NCBI RefSeq assembly: GCF_001440035.1
Contig: NZ_LJYG01000108.1
Location: forward strand, 427,505-478,433
Source: Bradyrhizobium manausense
GTDB lineage: Bacteria; Pseudomonadota; Alphaproteobacteria; Rhizobiales; Xanthobacteraceae
Length of the DNA stretch: 50,929 nucleotides
Direction of reading: 5' to 3'
Part shown: piece by piece, positions 28,471 through 36,748 of the stretch
Layout: each line of letters begins with the position of its first letter
How positions within the stretch are numbered: position 1 is the first letter of the stretch
Made by a program: the position numbers and the translations under genes
Notes under the pieces: model-generated
Told to the model about the DNA's origin: nothing
Databases searched by the model: none
Seen by the model: only the letters and a program-made list of their open reading frames with translations

Positions 28471-29373
28471 ATGGCCACACTCTATCAGGGCAATGTCCCC
28501 AGGATGGGCCAGACCGCAGACGCGGCTGGACCGGTGATCCGAACCATAGAACTCTCCGACCTGCACGATGCGCTCAAGCGCGGCTGGGAAGACTTCAAGG
28601 CAGTCCCAAGCCACGCCATCATCCTCTGCGTGATCTATCCGGTGCTCGGCCTCGTGATCGCGCGCGTCGCGATGGGCTATTCCGTGATACCGCTGTTGTT
28701 TCCGCTCGCCGCGGGCTTCGCGCTGATCGGCCCGTTCGCAGCACTCGGCCTCTACGAGCTCTCCAGCCGCCGCGAACGCTATGAGGAAGCAAGCGCCTGG
28801 GATGCCATGGAAGTCCTGCGCTCGCCCTCCTTCGGCGCCATGCTCGGCCTCGGCACCTTGCTGCTCGCACTGTTTGTGACCTGGGTCGCGACCGCGCAGG
28901 CGATCTATGTCGCAGCGTTCGGCTATGAAGGCGTCACCGGAATTTCGGACTTCCTGAGGCGGGTGCTGACAACCTCTCAAGGCTGGTGGCTGATCGTGGT
29001 GGGCTGCGGCACGGGCTTCCTGTTCGCGCTCGCAGCGCTCTGCATCAGCGCGGTATCATTCCCGCTGATGCTCGACCGCCATGCCGGCGCCCTGGAGGCA
29101 ATGGTCACCTCGCTGCGCGTCGTCGCCAAGAACCCGGTGCCGATGGCGGCCTGGGGCCTCATCGTGGCGGTGTTGCTCGCGCTCGGCACGATCCCCGCGT
29201 TCCTCGGGCTCGCGGTCGTCATTCCCCTGCTCGGTCACGCCACCTGGCATCTCTATCGCAAGGTCATCGTCTCCGAGCCCGGTGCCCGGCCAGTGCCGCC
29301 CCCACCACAGCGCCCGCGCAAGCCTGCGGCCGATTTCCCCGCCAATCTCTTCCCGTGGCGGAACAGGGAATAG
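28471..29373 (+). CDS. DUF2189 integral membrane protein
   Basis: A 300-residue inner-membrane protein with about six hydrophobic segments (for example AIILCVIYPVLGLVIARVAM, LLFPLAAGFALIGPFAALGL, MLGLGTLLLALFVTWVATAQ, WWLIVVGCGTGFLFALAALC). The N-terminal polar segment RTIELSDLHDALKRGWEDFK and the loop ALGLYELSSRRE are features of DUF2189. The C-terminus is a Pro/Arg-rich cytoplasmic tail. The family has no assigned role; in some bacteria it lies beside cytochrome oxidase genes, but none is here. It is a single-gene unit as far as can be seen. Confidence 0.85.
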   Translation: MATLYQGNVPRMGQTADAAGPVIRTIELSDLHDALKRGWEDFKAVPSHAIILCVIYPVLGLVIARVAMGYSVIPLLFPLAAGFALIGPFAALGLYELSSRRERYEEASAWDAMEVLRSPSFGAMLGLGTLLLALFVTWVATAQAIYVAAFGYEGVTGISDFLRRVLTTSQGWWLIVVGCGTGFLFALAALCISAVSFPLMLDRHAGALEAMVTSLRVVAKNPVPMAAWGLIVAVLLALGTIPAFLGLAVVIPLLGHATWHLYRKVIVSEPGARPVPPPPQRPRKPAADFPANLFPWRNRE

Positions 29374-29515
29374 GACTGAAGCCAGGCGATCTCATCTGAG
29401 CGCTCCTGCCCGGGTCACCCCGGCGGGAGCGCTGCTGTCAGGCCTTGCTTTGGCCGCGGTTACATCAGAGATTGCCGCCGTCGGTCGTGCCCCATCACGG
29501 AATCAATTACCTCTG

Positions 29516-30340
29516 ATGACCCTGACGATTTCTCGTCTCGCTCTTGCAGCCCTCGCCCTTTCAGCCTCAATCCTGTCCGTCGAACCCGCGCTGGCCGCGG
29601 TTGCCTGCGGCTCGGGCAATTTCGACGCCTGGCTTGCGGATTTCAAAGCCGAGGCTGCGGCCAAGGGCATCTCGCAACAGGCCATCACCGCCGGACTTGC
29701 CGGTGTCACGCTGGACCAGAGCGTGCTCAACCGCGACAAGTCGCAAAAGGTCTTCACCCAGACCTTTGAGGAGTTTTCCGGCCGCATGGTGCCGCCGCGG
29801 ATGACGCGCGGCTCCAACATGATGAAGCAATACGGATCGGTGCTGTCGCGGATCGAGCAGGCCTATGGCGTGCCAGGCGAGATCCTGGTCGCGATCTGGG
29901 GCCTGGAGACCGATTTCGGGGTCAACACCGGCAAGTTCTCGACCATCCGCTCACTGGCGACACTGGCCTATGATTGTCGCCGTGCCGAGCAGTTTCGCGG
30001 CGAGCTGATGGATGCGCTGCGCATCGTTCAGCGTGGCGATCTCACGCCTGCCGAAATGAAGGGCGCCTGGGCCGGCGAGCTTGGCCAAACCCAGTTCATG
30101 CCGTCGTCCTGGCTGAAATATGCGGTCGATTTCGACGGGAACGGCAAGCGTGACCTCCTGCACAACGCTCCCGACGTGCTTGCCTCCACGGCCAACTATC
30201 TCGCCGGATACGGATGGCAGAAGGGCAAGGACTGGCAGCCGGGCAGTCCGAACTTCGCGGTGCTGCAGCAGTGGAACAAGAGCGAAGTCTACTGCAAGAC
30301 GGTGGCCTATTTTGCCACCCAACTCGCGCACGCTCCTTAA
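29516..30340 (+). CDS. MltB-type lytic murein transglycosylase
   Basis: A 274-residue exported enzyme that should cleave the MurNAc-GlcNAc bond of peptidoglycan to a 1,6-anhydro product. The signal peptide is MTLTISRLALAALALSASIL, cleaved near ALA. The catalytic glutamate is about Glu131 in AIWGLETDFG, with the family segments FMPSSWLKYAVDFDGNGKRD, DVLASTANYLAGYGW and AYDCRRAEQF. It stops after the SLT_2 domain and lacks the peptidoglycan-binding domain that many longer relatives (about 400 residues) carry. ATG 29516 is chosen; the same frame runs on upstream over the DUF2189 gene end but without a start that fits. Confidence 0.9.
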   Translation: MTLTISRLALAALALSASILSVEPALAAVACGSGNFDAWLADFKAEAAAKGISQQAITAGLAGVTLDQSVLNRDKSQKVFTQTFEEFSGRMVPPRMTRGSNMMKQYGSVLSRIEQAYGVPGEILVAIWGLETDFGVNTGKFSTIRSLATLAYDCRRAEQFRGELMDALRIVQRGDLTPAEMKGAWAGELGQTQFMPSSWLKYAVDFDGNGKRDLLHNAPDVLASTANYLAGYGWQKGKDWQPGSPNFAVLQQWNKSEVYCKTVAYFATQLAHAP

Positions 30341-30376
30341 GATACCTCGAAAAGATACCTCGAAATCAAAACCCGT

Positions 30377-30408
30377 AGGGCCGATCGGTAAGGCGACCGG
30401 CCCTCTCT
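30377..30408. terminator. Possible bidirectional terminator
   Basis: AGGGCCG (30377-30383) pairs with CGGCCCT (30398-30404) between convergent genes; T content after it is modest. Just before it, AAGATACCTCGAA is repeated in tandem (30339-30364). Confidence 0.5.
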
Positions 30409-30430
30409 TGGATTGCGCCTGCCTACCCGT

Positions 30431-30694
30431 CTACTTGCCCATGGTGGCTTGCATCGCCTTGTTCAGGTGCATGCCGCACACACCCATCTTGCCGTTGAGC
30501 AGCGCGTCCTGGGCCGCCGTGATCTCCTTCTCGGCGACGAACTTGCTATCGCCGTCAGGCATGGCCTCGATCGCGGTCTCAGTCTTTTCCAGATTGGCCC
30601 CGCTGCAACCACCCATGCTGTGCTTGGCGGCCTGAGCCGGTGCGACGGCGAATGCAACGGCGGCAATTGCGATAACCCCGAGTAACTTCGTCAT
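30431..30694 (-). CDS. Small exported hypothetical protein
   Basis: An 87-residue protein with a signal peptide (MTKLLGVIAIAAVAFAVAPAQA) and a short helical mature part with two cysteines (MGGCSGANLEK and MGVCGMHLNKAM). Helical KTETAIEAMPDGDSK and EKEITAAQDALLNGKMG suggest a small two-helix protein. A purine-rich GAAGGAAAG lies before ATG 30694; the frame runs further upstream but without a signal peptide. I recall similar small proteins in Bradyrhizobium, with no known function. Confidence 0.75.
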   Translation of the reverse strand: MTKLLGVIAIAAVAFAVAPAQAAKHSMGGCSGANLEKTETAIEAMPDGDSKFVAEKEITAAQDALLNGKMGVCGMHLNKAMQATMGK

Positions 30695-31391
30695 GATGTT
30701 ACTTTCCTTCTCTTTTTCTTGGGACAGACCCGGCGACATTGCCGGAATCCGCAACATGACTTTGCTGCCGACGCGGCAACTTGCCGCAATAAATTCCCCG
30801 CGAGAATTGCGTGATGTTGCGCGCGGCGCAGAGCCGCATGCGAAATTTCTGATTTTCATTACAACTCTGTAATAAGGCTCTACACGCTCGGCGTGTGCGC
30901 TGCACCATCAGGCTGGCGTTCAGCCACGAATTTGGCGCCCGATTACCGCTCGCCTCGAACGGCGAACATGACCGTGGGGCGGCCCGGCCCGCGATCTTCC
31001 GCCTGCAACCGCCGTTCGCCCGGCACTCAAAATATGATTTTATATTCAGACTTATAAATCAGGGTGCATGCGAATCATGCATGCCGGACTTGGGCCTACA
31101 AGCTGGAGCAACACCTTGCTGAGGACGGGAACGTCACTTATTTCGCAAGTATCGGAACTGCCAGCCGCCGGCTAAATCCGTTATTTCACGGGCGTTTATC
31201 AGCTCCGCTTGGGGATTTCGCCTAACCGTTGGGCGGGAGCGCCCAGAGGTTAAGCGTCTCTTACCTAGGCCATGCGCCAAACGCCTAGCTGCATCGCAAC
31301 ATAGGAACTTTCGCATTGCATCACTCTCACCTATATTCATTTCAACGATGACGCCCGGGCAAGGGCTGAATCGAACTACAGGAGACTACCA
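30695..31391. other. Long gene-free region with a bulged hairpin
   Basis: No convincing gene is seen in 697 bases. It has an AT-rich part (31026-31060), a GCATGC-type inverted pair near 31062-31082, and a neat hairpin at 31223-31252: TAACC, internal loop, TGGGCG, loop GGAG, CGCCCA, internal loop, GGTTA. Read on the minus strand the loop is CTCC. The promoter of the DUF1127 gene must lie near its right end. A small RNA is possible but unproven. Confidence 0.4.
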
Positions 31392-31544
31392 ATGCTGCTC
31401 TCGCTCATCCGCATGATCCAGGCTTTCCGGGACTATCAGCGCAATGTTGCCGAGCTGTCCCAGCTCAGCGATCGCGAACTGGCCGATATCGGCCTCGATC
31501 GCTCGGACATCCCGCGCGTTGCCGCCGGTCAGTATCAGGGCTGA
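31392..31544 (+). CDS. DUF1127 small arginine-rich protein (50 aa)
   Basis: A 50-residue protein too short for most gene finders: MLLSLIRMIQAFRDYQRN, then the DUF1127 core AELSQLSDRELADIGLDRSD. GGAGA lies 7 bases before the ATG and a strong terminator follows the stop. DUF1127 proteins are abundant in alphaproteobacteria; some act in phosphate or carbon metabolism by binding regulators or small RNAs, but this copy's role is unknown. It stands alone, well isolated on both sides, which suggests its own promoter in the long upstream gap. Confidence 0.85.
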   Translation: MLLSLIRMIQAFRDYQRNVAELSQLSDRELADIGLDRSDIPRVAAGQYQG

Positions 31545-31575
31545 TATCGTTCAGCCCTTCACTGGACGAACCGAT

Positions 31576-31604
31576 AACGCCCGCCTCGTGCGGGCGTTGT
31601 CGTT
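31576..31604 (+). terminator. Terminator after the DUF1127 gene
   Basis: AACGCCCGC (31576-31584), loop CTCGT, GCGGGCGTT (31590-31598), then GTCGTTTT: a 9-base-pair stem with a broken T run. Confidence 0.8.
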
Positions 31605-31670
31605 TTCAGCGGCAGAAAACTCGATCTCGGCGATTCCACTGGCCGCCGAAAAGCGCTACCTGTCCGCCCC

Positions 31671-33098
31671 ATGACAGGACCCCTATCCAAACCCGTGCAC
31701 GTCATCGGTGCCGGCCTCGCCGGTTCCGAAGCCGCCTGGCAGGTCGCGAAAGCTGGCCTGCCCGTGGTGCTGCATGAGATGCGGCCCGATCGCATGACCG
31801 AGGCGCACCGCACCGACGGGCTCGCCGAGCTCGTCTGCTCCAATTCGTTCCGCTCGGACGATGCCGCCAACAACGCGGTCGGCCTTCTCCATGCGGAGAT
31901 GCGCCGCCTTGATTCGCTGATCATGCGCGCAGCCGATGCCAATCAAGTGCCGGCCGGCGGCGCGCTGGCCGTCGACCGCGATGGCTTCTCCGCGGCCGTA
32001 ACAAAGGCGCTGAACGAGCATCCCCTTGTCGAGATCGCCCGCGGCGAAATTAAAGGCCTGCCGCCGGCGGACTGGAGCAACGTGATCGTTGCGACGGGCC
32101 CCCTCACCTCCGCGCCGCTGGCCGATGCCATCCGCGAATTGACTGACGAGAACGCGCTCGCCTTCTTCGACGCCATCGCGCCGATCGTGCACCGCGAATC
32201 CATCGACATGTCGGTGGCCTGGTTCCAGTCGCGCTACGACAAGGTCGGTCCCGGCGGCAACGGCGCCGACTACATCAACTGCCCCATGACCAAGGAGCAA
32301 TATGATGGCTTCGTCGCCGCGCTGATCTCGGGCGAGAAGACCGAGTTCAAGGAGTGGGAGACCAATACGCCCTATTTCGACGGTTGCCTGCCGATCGAGG
32401 TGATGGCGGAGCGCGGTCCCGAGACACTGCGCCACGGTCCGATGAAGCCGGTCGGCCTCACCAATCCGCACGATCCCACGACGAAGCCCTACGCGGTCGT
32501 GCAACTGCGCCAGGACAACAAGCTCGGCACGCTCTACAACATCGTCGGATTCCAGACGAAGCTGAAATACGGCGAGCAGCAGCGCATCTTCCGCACCATT
32601 CCCGGGCTGGAGAAAGCCGAGTTCGCCCGCCTCGGCGGCCTGCATCGCAACACCTTCCTCAACTCGCCAAAACTGCTCGACAGCCAGCTGCGCCTACGCG
32701 CGCAGCCGCGACTGCGCTTTGCCGGCCAGATGACGGGCTGCGAAGGTTATGTGGAGTCCGCCAGCGTCGGCCTGATCGCCGGCCTCTATGCGGCAGCCGA
32801 CGCGCGCGGCGCGCAGCTTGCGAGCCCGCCGGCCACCACGGCGCTCGGGTCGCTTCTCGGCCATATCACTGGCGGTCATATCGAGACCATCGAGCCGGGC
32901 ACGCGCTCGTTCCAACCGATGAACGTCAATTTCGGCCTGTTCCCGCCACTCGCCAGCCCGCCCACGAAGAAGCCCGACGGCACGCGTCTGCGAGGCAACG
33001 AGAAGACCGTGGCCAAGAAGCAGGCCATGAGCGCGTTGGCGCTTGCCGATCTCGATCGCTGGATCGCCGATCATTTGCGCATTGCCGCAGCCGCGTGA
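31671..33098 (+). CDS. trmFO: Folate-dependent tRNA (uracil-5-)-methyltransferase
   Basis: TrmFO methylates U54 of the tRNA T-loop with a methylene group from 5,10-methylenetetrahydrofolate and FADH2. The 475-residue product opens with the FAD loop VIGAGLAGSEAAW and has the family blocks LHEMRPDRMTEAHRTDGLAE, LVCSNSFRSDD and NCPMTKEQYDGFVAAL, whose Cys is a catalytic candidate, plus the C-terminal GHITGGH and MNVNFGLFPPL. Length is slightly above average because of a C-terminal Lys-rich tail. The kinase-like gene starts 7 bases after the stop, so the two are co-transcribed. Confidence 0.95.
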   Translation: MTGPLSKPVHVIGAGLAGSEAAWQVAKAGLPVVLHEMRPDRMTEAHRTDGLAELVCSNSFRSDDAANNAVGLLHAEMRRLDSLIMRAADANQVPAGGALAVDRDGFSAAVTKALNEHPLVEIARGEIKGLPPADWSNVIVATGPLTSAPLADAIRELTDENALAFFDAIAPIVHRESIDMSVAWFQSRYDKVGPGGNGADYINCPMTKEQYDGFVAALISGEKTEFKEWETNTPYFDGCLPIEVMAERGPETLRHGPMKPVGLTNPHDPTTKPYAVVQLRQDNKLGTLYNIVGFQTKLKYGEQQRIFRTIPGLEKAEFARLGGLHRNTFLNSPKLLDSQLRLRAQPRLRFAGQMTGCEGYVESASVGLIAGLYAAADARGAQLASPPATTALGSLLGHITGGHIETIEPGTRSFQPMNVNFGLFPPLASPPTKKPDGTRLRGNEKTVAKKQAMSALALADLDRWIADHLRIAAAA

Positions 33099-33105
33099 GT
33101 TTTCG

Positions 33106-34200
33106 ATGAGTCTTCCGAAAGACGACGCCGCGGTGCTGTCGGCGCGCTGGACCGAGGGCGTGCTGCTCAAGCGCGACGTGTTCTCGACAGTCGAGCGCGG
33201 CCGTTTCCGCAGCGACAGTGGCGAGGTCGACGCCGTGCTGCGCCGGCTCGATGAGGTGCCCTGGTGGTCGTTTCCGCTGGCACGCCATCTGTTCGCACGC
33301 GAGAAGCACGCGCTGGCGCTCGCAAAGGGCCTTCATGTCGGACCCGAGCTGCTGTGGGCGGGACGTCGTGCGCTGGTGCGCGGCTTCGTTGACGGCGTCG
33401 CGCTGCATCTGGCAAAGCCTCATGGCGATCTCGCCTATTTCCGCTCGGCGAAGGACGTGCTGCGCCGATTGCGCCGTGCCGGCATCTGCCACAATGATCT
33501 CGCCAAGGAACAGAACTGGCTGGTCGGCCGCGATGGCCGCGCCTATGTGACCGACTTCCAGCTTGCGGCGTGCTTCAAGCGACGCGGCCGGCTCTACCGC
33601 ATCCTCGCCTACGAAGACCTCCGTCATCTGCTCAAGCATAAGCGTTCCTATGCGCCGGAGGCGCTGACGCCGCGCGAGCGGAAGGTGCTGGCGAAGAAAT
33701 CGTTCGCCGCGAGCCTCTGGCTTGCAACCGGCAAGAAGGTCTATCGCGCCATCACCCGCGGCCTGTTCAACTTCACCGATCGTGAGGGTGGCGGCCGCCG
33801 GCTCGTCAACGATGCGCCTGTCATCGCAGAGCTGATCCGCAAGAACCCCGCCGTGCGCGACACCGCCATCGTCGCTTTTGCCGACCGCCGTTCCGGCGTC
33901 GGGCTTTATGCCTTCGTCGAAGCCGATCAGGCCGCGCTCGAGGGCCAGCTCCGCAACGAGCTCACGGCTGCCAGGGGCCCAAAGCCCCCTGAGCATATCC
34001 AGGTCGTGCATGCATTGCCGCGCGATGCCGGTGGCAGGCCACGCACCGAGATCCTGCAACTGGTCGCGATGAACCAGCTCGACCTGATCGAGCCGATGAT
34101 GAGGAACGACCAGGATCGCGCCTTCCTCAAGGACATCCTGGAGCAGCGCAAGAACCTGCGCGATCGCTTCAACTTCGAGGCGGACCTGCCGACCGGTTAG
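33106..34200 (+). CDS. Kinase-like protein fused to an acyl-CoA-synthetase C-terminal-like domain
   Basis: A 364-residue protein with two parts. Residues ~1-200 resemble an RIO/lipopolysaccharide-kinase fold: GRFRSDSGEVDAVLRR, the catalytic-loop-like GICHNDLAKEQNWLV (HND about 129-131) and the DFG-like VTDFQLA. Residues ~235-330 look like the C-terminal domain of AMP-binding ligases: VRDTAIVAFADRRSGVGLYA, HIQVVHALPRDAGGRPRTE and ILQLVAMNQLDLIEP, where the conserved active-site Lys appears to be replaced by Arg. The start is ATG 33106, seven bases after trmFO. A kinase with such a tail is unusual; substrate and partner are unknown. Confidence 0.6.
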   Translation: MSLPKDDAAVLSARWTEGVLLKRDVFSTVERGRFRSDSGEVDAVLRRLDEVPWWSFPLARHLFAREKHALALAKGLHVGPELLWAGRRALVRGFVDGVALHLAKPHGDLAYFRSAKDVLRRLRRAGICHNDLAKEQNWLVGRDGRAYVTDFQLAACFKRRGRLYRILAYEDLRHLLKHKRSYAPEALTPRERKVLAKKSFAASLWLATGKKVYRAITRGLFNFTDREGGGRRLVNDAPVIAELIRKNPAVRDTAIVAFADRRSGVGLYAFVEADQAALEGQLRNELTAARGPKPPEHIQVVHALPRDAGGRPRTEILQLVAMNQLDLIEPMMRNDQDRAFLKDILEQRKNLRDRFNFEADLPTG

Positions 34201-34276
34201 ACTGCGCGAGGCGGGGCGCCTTGAAGCGTCCACAATGCCGGTGGAGAAGCCGGGGATTGCACCGATTTGGGGACCA

Positions 34277-34858
34277 ATGACTCGCTGGGGGACGATAAGG
34301 CGCCGCGCTGCCCTGCTGCTTGCAGGTCTGATGCTGCTGGCCGCCACGCCGGTGACGGCAGCCGAATCCCCGGCCGAACAGATCTCCGGCTTCCGGGCGA
34401 AGCACGGAGAGGGCCGCGTCGTGCGCGACGCAACGCTCGACCGCATTGCGATGGATCAGGCGCGCGCGATGGCGGCGAAGGACGATCTCAGCCATGACGC
34501 CCTCGGCCCGTTCAACAAGCGCGTCGCGCCGTCGGGCGCAGGACGCGCCGCCGAGAACATCGCCTATGGCTACGACACCTTCGAGAAGACGCTGGGACAG
34601 TGGATCGATTCCTCCGGCCACCGCAAGAACCTGCTGCTCCACAACGCCACCCGCGTCGGCATCGCGAGCGCAAAAAATGCCAGCGGCAAGCGCACTTATT
34701 GGGCCATGGTGATCGCCGGCGATTACGAGCCGAAGCCGAGCAAGGGCAAAGGCAAGAAGGATAGCGAGCCGCTTGTGGCCGTGAAGCGCGAGGTCACCCC
34801 CACCAGCAAGCCCAAAGTCGCCAACTGCCACGTCAAGCTGCTCGGCCTCTGCATCTGA
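34277..34858 (+). CDS. Exported CAP-domain (SCP-like) protein
   Basis: A 193-residue protein with a signal peptide (MTRWGTIRRRAALLLAGLML, cleaved near TAA). The CAP/SCP domain (about 40-145) has helix AEQISGFRAKHGEGRVVRD, the histidine in AMAAKDDLSHDALG, AENIAYGYDT, QWIDSSGHRKNLL and the end segment YWAMVIAGDY. The two His and the Glu are the usual cavity residues. A Lys/Pro-rich C-terminal part ends with two cysteines (ANCHVKLLGLC). CAP proteins of bacteria are secreted and little understood. ATG 34277 is preferred to 34235, whose extra residues precede the signal. Confidence 0.85.
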   Translation: MTRWGTIRRRAALLLAGLMLLAATPVTAAESPAEQISGFRAKHGEGRVVRDATLDRIAMDQARAMAAKDDLSHDALGPFNKRVAPSGAGRAAENIAYGYDTFEKTLGQWIDSSGHRKNLLLHNATRVGIASAKNASGKRTYWAMVIAGDYEPKPSKGKGKKDSEPLVAVKREVTPTSKPKVANCHVKLLGLCI

Positions 34859-34955
34859 GAGGAAGCCGGCCCGGCCGTTCGCCGGCACGCAGTCTTGCTT
34901 GCCTTGCCAGGGGCGTCTAATCCATCCCACGGGACCTGCGAGAGAGAGAAGCGCG

Positions 34956-36134
34956 TTGATCGACATCGACCGAATCCGGGCCGACACTCCGGCCGCCTCC
35001 CGGCTCACCTATCTGCACAACGCCGGCGCGGCTCTCATGCCCACCACCGTCGTCGCGGCGATGAAGCAGCATATCGACCTCGAGAGCGAGATCGGAGGTT
35101 ACGCCGCCGCCGACCGCGAGTCTGGCCGGCTCGATGCGGTCTACGGTTCCGTGGCACGCTTGCTGAACGCGGCACGGGACGAGATCGCGCTGATGGAGAA
35201 CGCGACCGTCGCCTGGCAGATGGCGTTCTATGCGCTGCAATTTCGCGCCGGCGACCGGATCCTGACCGCCGAGGCCGAATACGCCGCCAACTATGTCGCC
35301 TTTCTCCAGGTCGCCAAACGCACCGGCGCGGTCATCGACATCGTGCCGAGCGATGCCAATGGCGAGCTCGATGTTCACGCGCTCGAACGCATGATCGACG
35401 GCCGCGTAAAACTCATCGCCATCACCTGGGTTCCGACCAATGGCGGGCTGATCAATCCGGCCGCAGCGATCGGCAGAATCGCGCGGACACATGGCATTCC
35501 CTATCTGCTCGACGCCTGTCAGGCGGTGGGCCAGATGCAGGTCGACGTCGCAGCGATCGGCTGCGACATGCTGTCAGCCACAGGCCGCAAATTCCTGCGC
35601 GGCCCGCGCGGCACAGGCTTTCTCTATGTTCGCCGCGAGCTGCTGCAGCAGCTTGAGCCGCCGATGATCGACCATTTTGCGGCGCCCTGGGTCTCCCGAA
35701 ACCGCTATCAGCTCCGCGACGATGCGCGCCGGTTCGAGACCTGGGAGAACAATTACGCAGCGCGGCTCGGGCTTGGTGCGGCCGTCGACTACGCCCTTGC
35801 GATCGGCATCGGCCCGATCGAGCGACGCTGCCGCTTGCTGGCAGACCGCCTTCGCAGCGGCCTCGCCGCCATCGACGGTATCACCATTCGCGATCTCGGC
35901 CGCGCACCGGGCGCCATCGTCAGCTTCACGATGGAGGGCTGCGAGGCGGACGCGATCGTCAGCAGCGCCGCCGCAGCCGGTATCACCATCGGTGCCTCAG
36001 ATCCGTGGAGCACCCGGATCGACGCGGAAGTCCGCGCGCTGCCGGTCGTCGTGCGCGCTTCTCCGCATTACTACAACACGGAAGCCGAGATCGATCGGTT
36101 GGTCGCTCACATGGCGGGTCTAGCACCACGCTAG
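34956..36134 (+). CDS. Class V aminotransferase / cysteine-desulfurase-like enzyme
   Basis: A 392-residue pyridoxal-phosphate enzyme of the class V aminotransferase fold. Landmarks are LTYLHNAGAALMP near the N-terminus, ALMENATVAWQMAFYAL, the cofactor-binding VPTNGGLINP and LLDACQAVGQMQVD, and the Schiff-base lysine in LSATGRKFLRGPRG. Relatives include cysteine desulfurases, isopenicillin-N epimerases and the ergothioneine lyase EgtE; the cysteine loop of desulfurases is not obvious, so a lyase or epimerase-type role is more likely. TTG 34956 (GAGAGAGAG upstream) is chosen. It is convergent with the cupin gene. Confidence 0.8.
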   Translation: MIDIDRIRADTPAASRLTYLHNAGAALMPTTVVAAMKQHIDLESEIGGYAAADRESGRLDAVYGSVARLLNAARDEIALMENATVAWQMAFYALQFRAGDRILTAEAEYAANYVAFLQVAKRTGAVIDIVPSDANGELDVHALERMIDGRVKLIAITWVPTNGGLINPAAAIGRIARTHGIPYLLDACQAVGQMQVDVAAIGCDMLSATGRKFLRGPRGTGFLYVRRELLQQLEPPMIDHFAAPWVSRNRYQLRDDARRFETWENNYAARLGLGAAVDYALAIGIGPIERRCRLLADRLRSGLAAIDGITIRDLGRAPGAIVSFTMEGCEADAIVSSAAAAGITIGASDPWSTRIDAEVRALPVVVRASPHYYNTEAEIDRLVAHMAGLAPR

Positions 36135-36160
36135 TGTGACACCAGACCAGCGGCGCAGAC

Positions 36161-36622
36161 CTAGGCTCTCGTCGTCAGTGCCGACAACTGGTCGGTGTCG
36201 AAGCGAGCGCGCAACTCGCTGATGGCCTTCGCGTCCGGCGTTCCGCTGGCGGTGAGCTTGGCCAATTCCTCGAAGTAATGCTCATGCCCCGGCGGAGACA
36301 CGGTCATGAGCACGCGCGCGGGCTTGTCGCTGACATTGGTAATGTTGTGGGGAACGCCTGGAGGAATGAACAGGTACGTTCCCGGCGTGGCCCGGACGAC
36401 CTCGTCGGCGACGTGCCATTCGCACTCGCCTTCAAGCATGTAGAAGGTCTCTTCCTGCACGCGATGAACGTGCCGGCCCGTGGCGAACCCGGCCGGTATC
36501 GTCCAATCGAACATGCTGGTGTGGCGGCTGTCCTCTCCCGTCACCAGAAAGGCCATCGGCTGACCGCGCAGCATTACTCCCGTCGTTTCGCCGGGCCGGC
36601 GGACGAGTGGCTTTGCGTTCAT
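36161..36622 (-). CDS. Cupin-domain protein
   Basis: A 153-residue single-cupin protein. Motif 1 is GRHVHRVQEETFYMLEGE with two His and a Glu as metal ligands; motif 2 is GTYLFIPPGVPHNITN with the third His. These usually bind Fe, Mn or Ni and may be oxygenases, isomerases or sensors; no substrate can be read. GGAGGAG before ATG 36622 sets the start; a longer frame upstream is antisense to the regulator gene. It is divergent from a CadC/TolB regulator 126 bases away, so control by that regulator is plausible. Confidence 0.85.
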   Translation of the reverse strand: MNAKPLVRRPGETTGVMLRGQPMAFLVTGEDSRHTSMFDWTIPAGFATGRHVHRVQEETFYMLEGECEWHVADEVVRATPGTYLFIPPGVPHNITNVSDKPARVLMTVSPPGHEHYFEELAKLTASGTPDAKAISELRARFDTDQLSALTTRA

Positions 36623-36748
36623 GTGCTCCTCCATGGCTGGGCGCCAATTGCGCGATAACGGCGCCATCATGGTCCGCCAGTTCCGGGAAGTAGCGAAGCA
36701 GCGCGGAAATCGTTGCAAAAAACCTGCGAAATGTGCCCTTCTTTGGCG

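Noticed and set aside
30895..31122. A 75-codon frame in the long gap before DUF1127
   Set aside because: No ribosome binding site, no domain, and amino-acid composition of a random frame.
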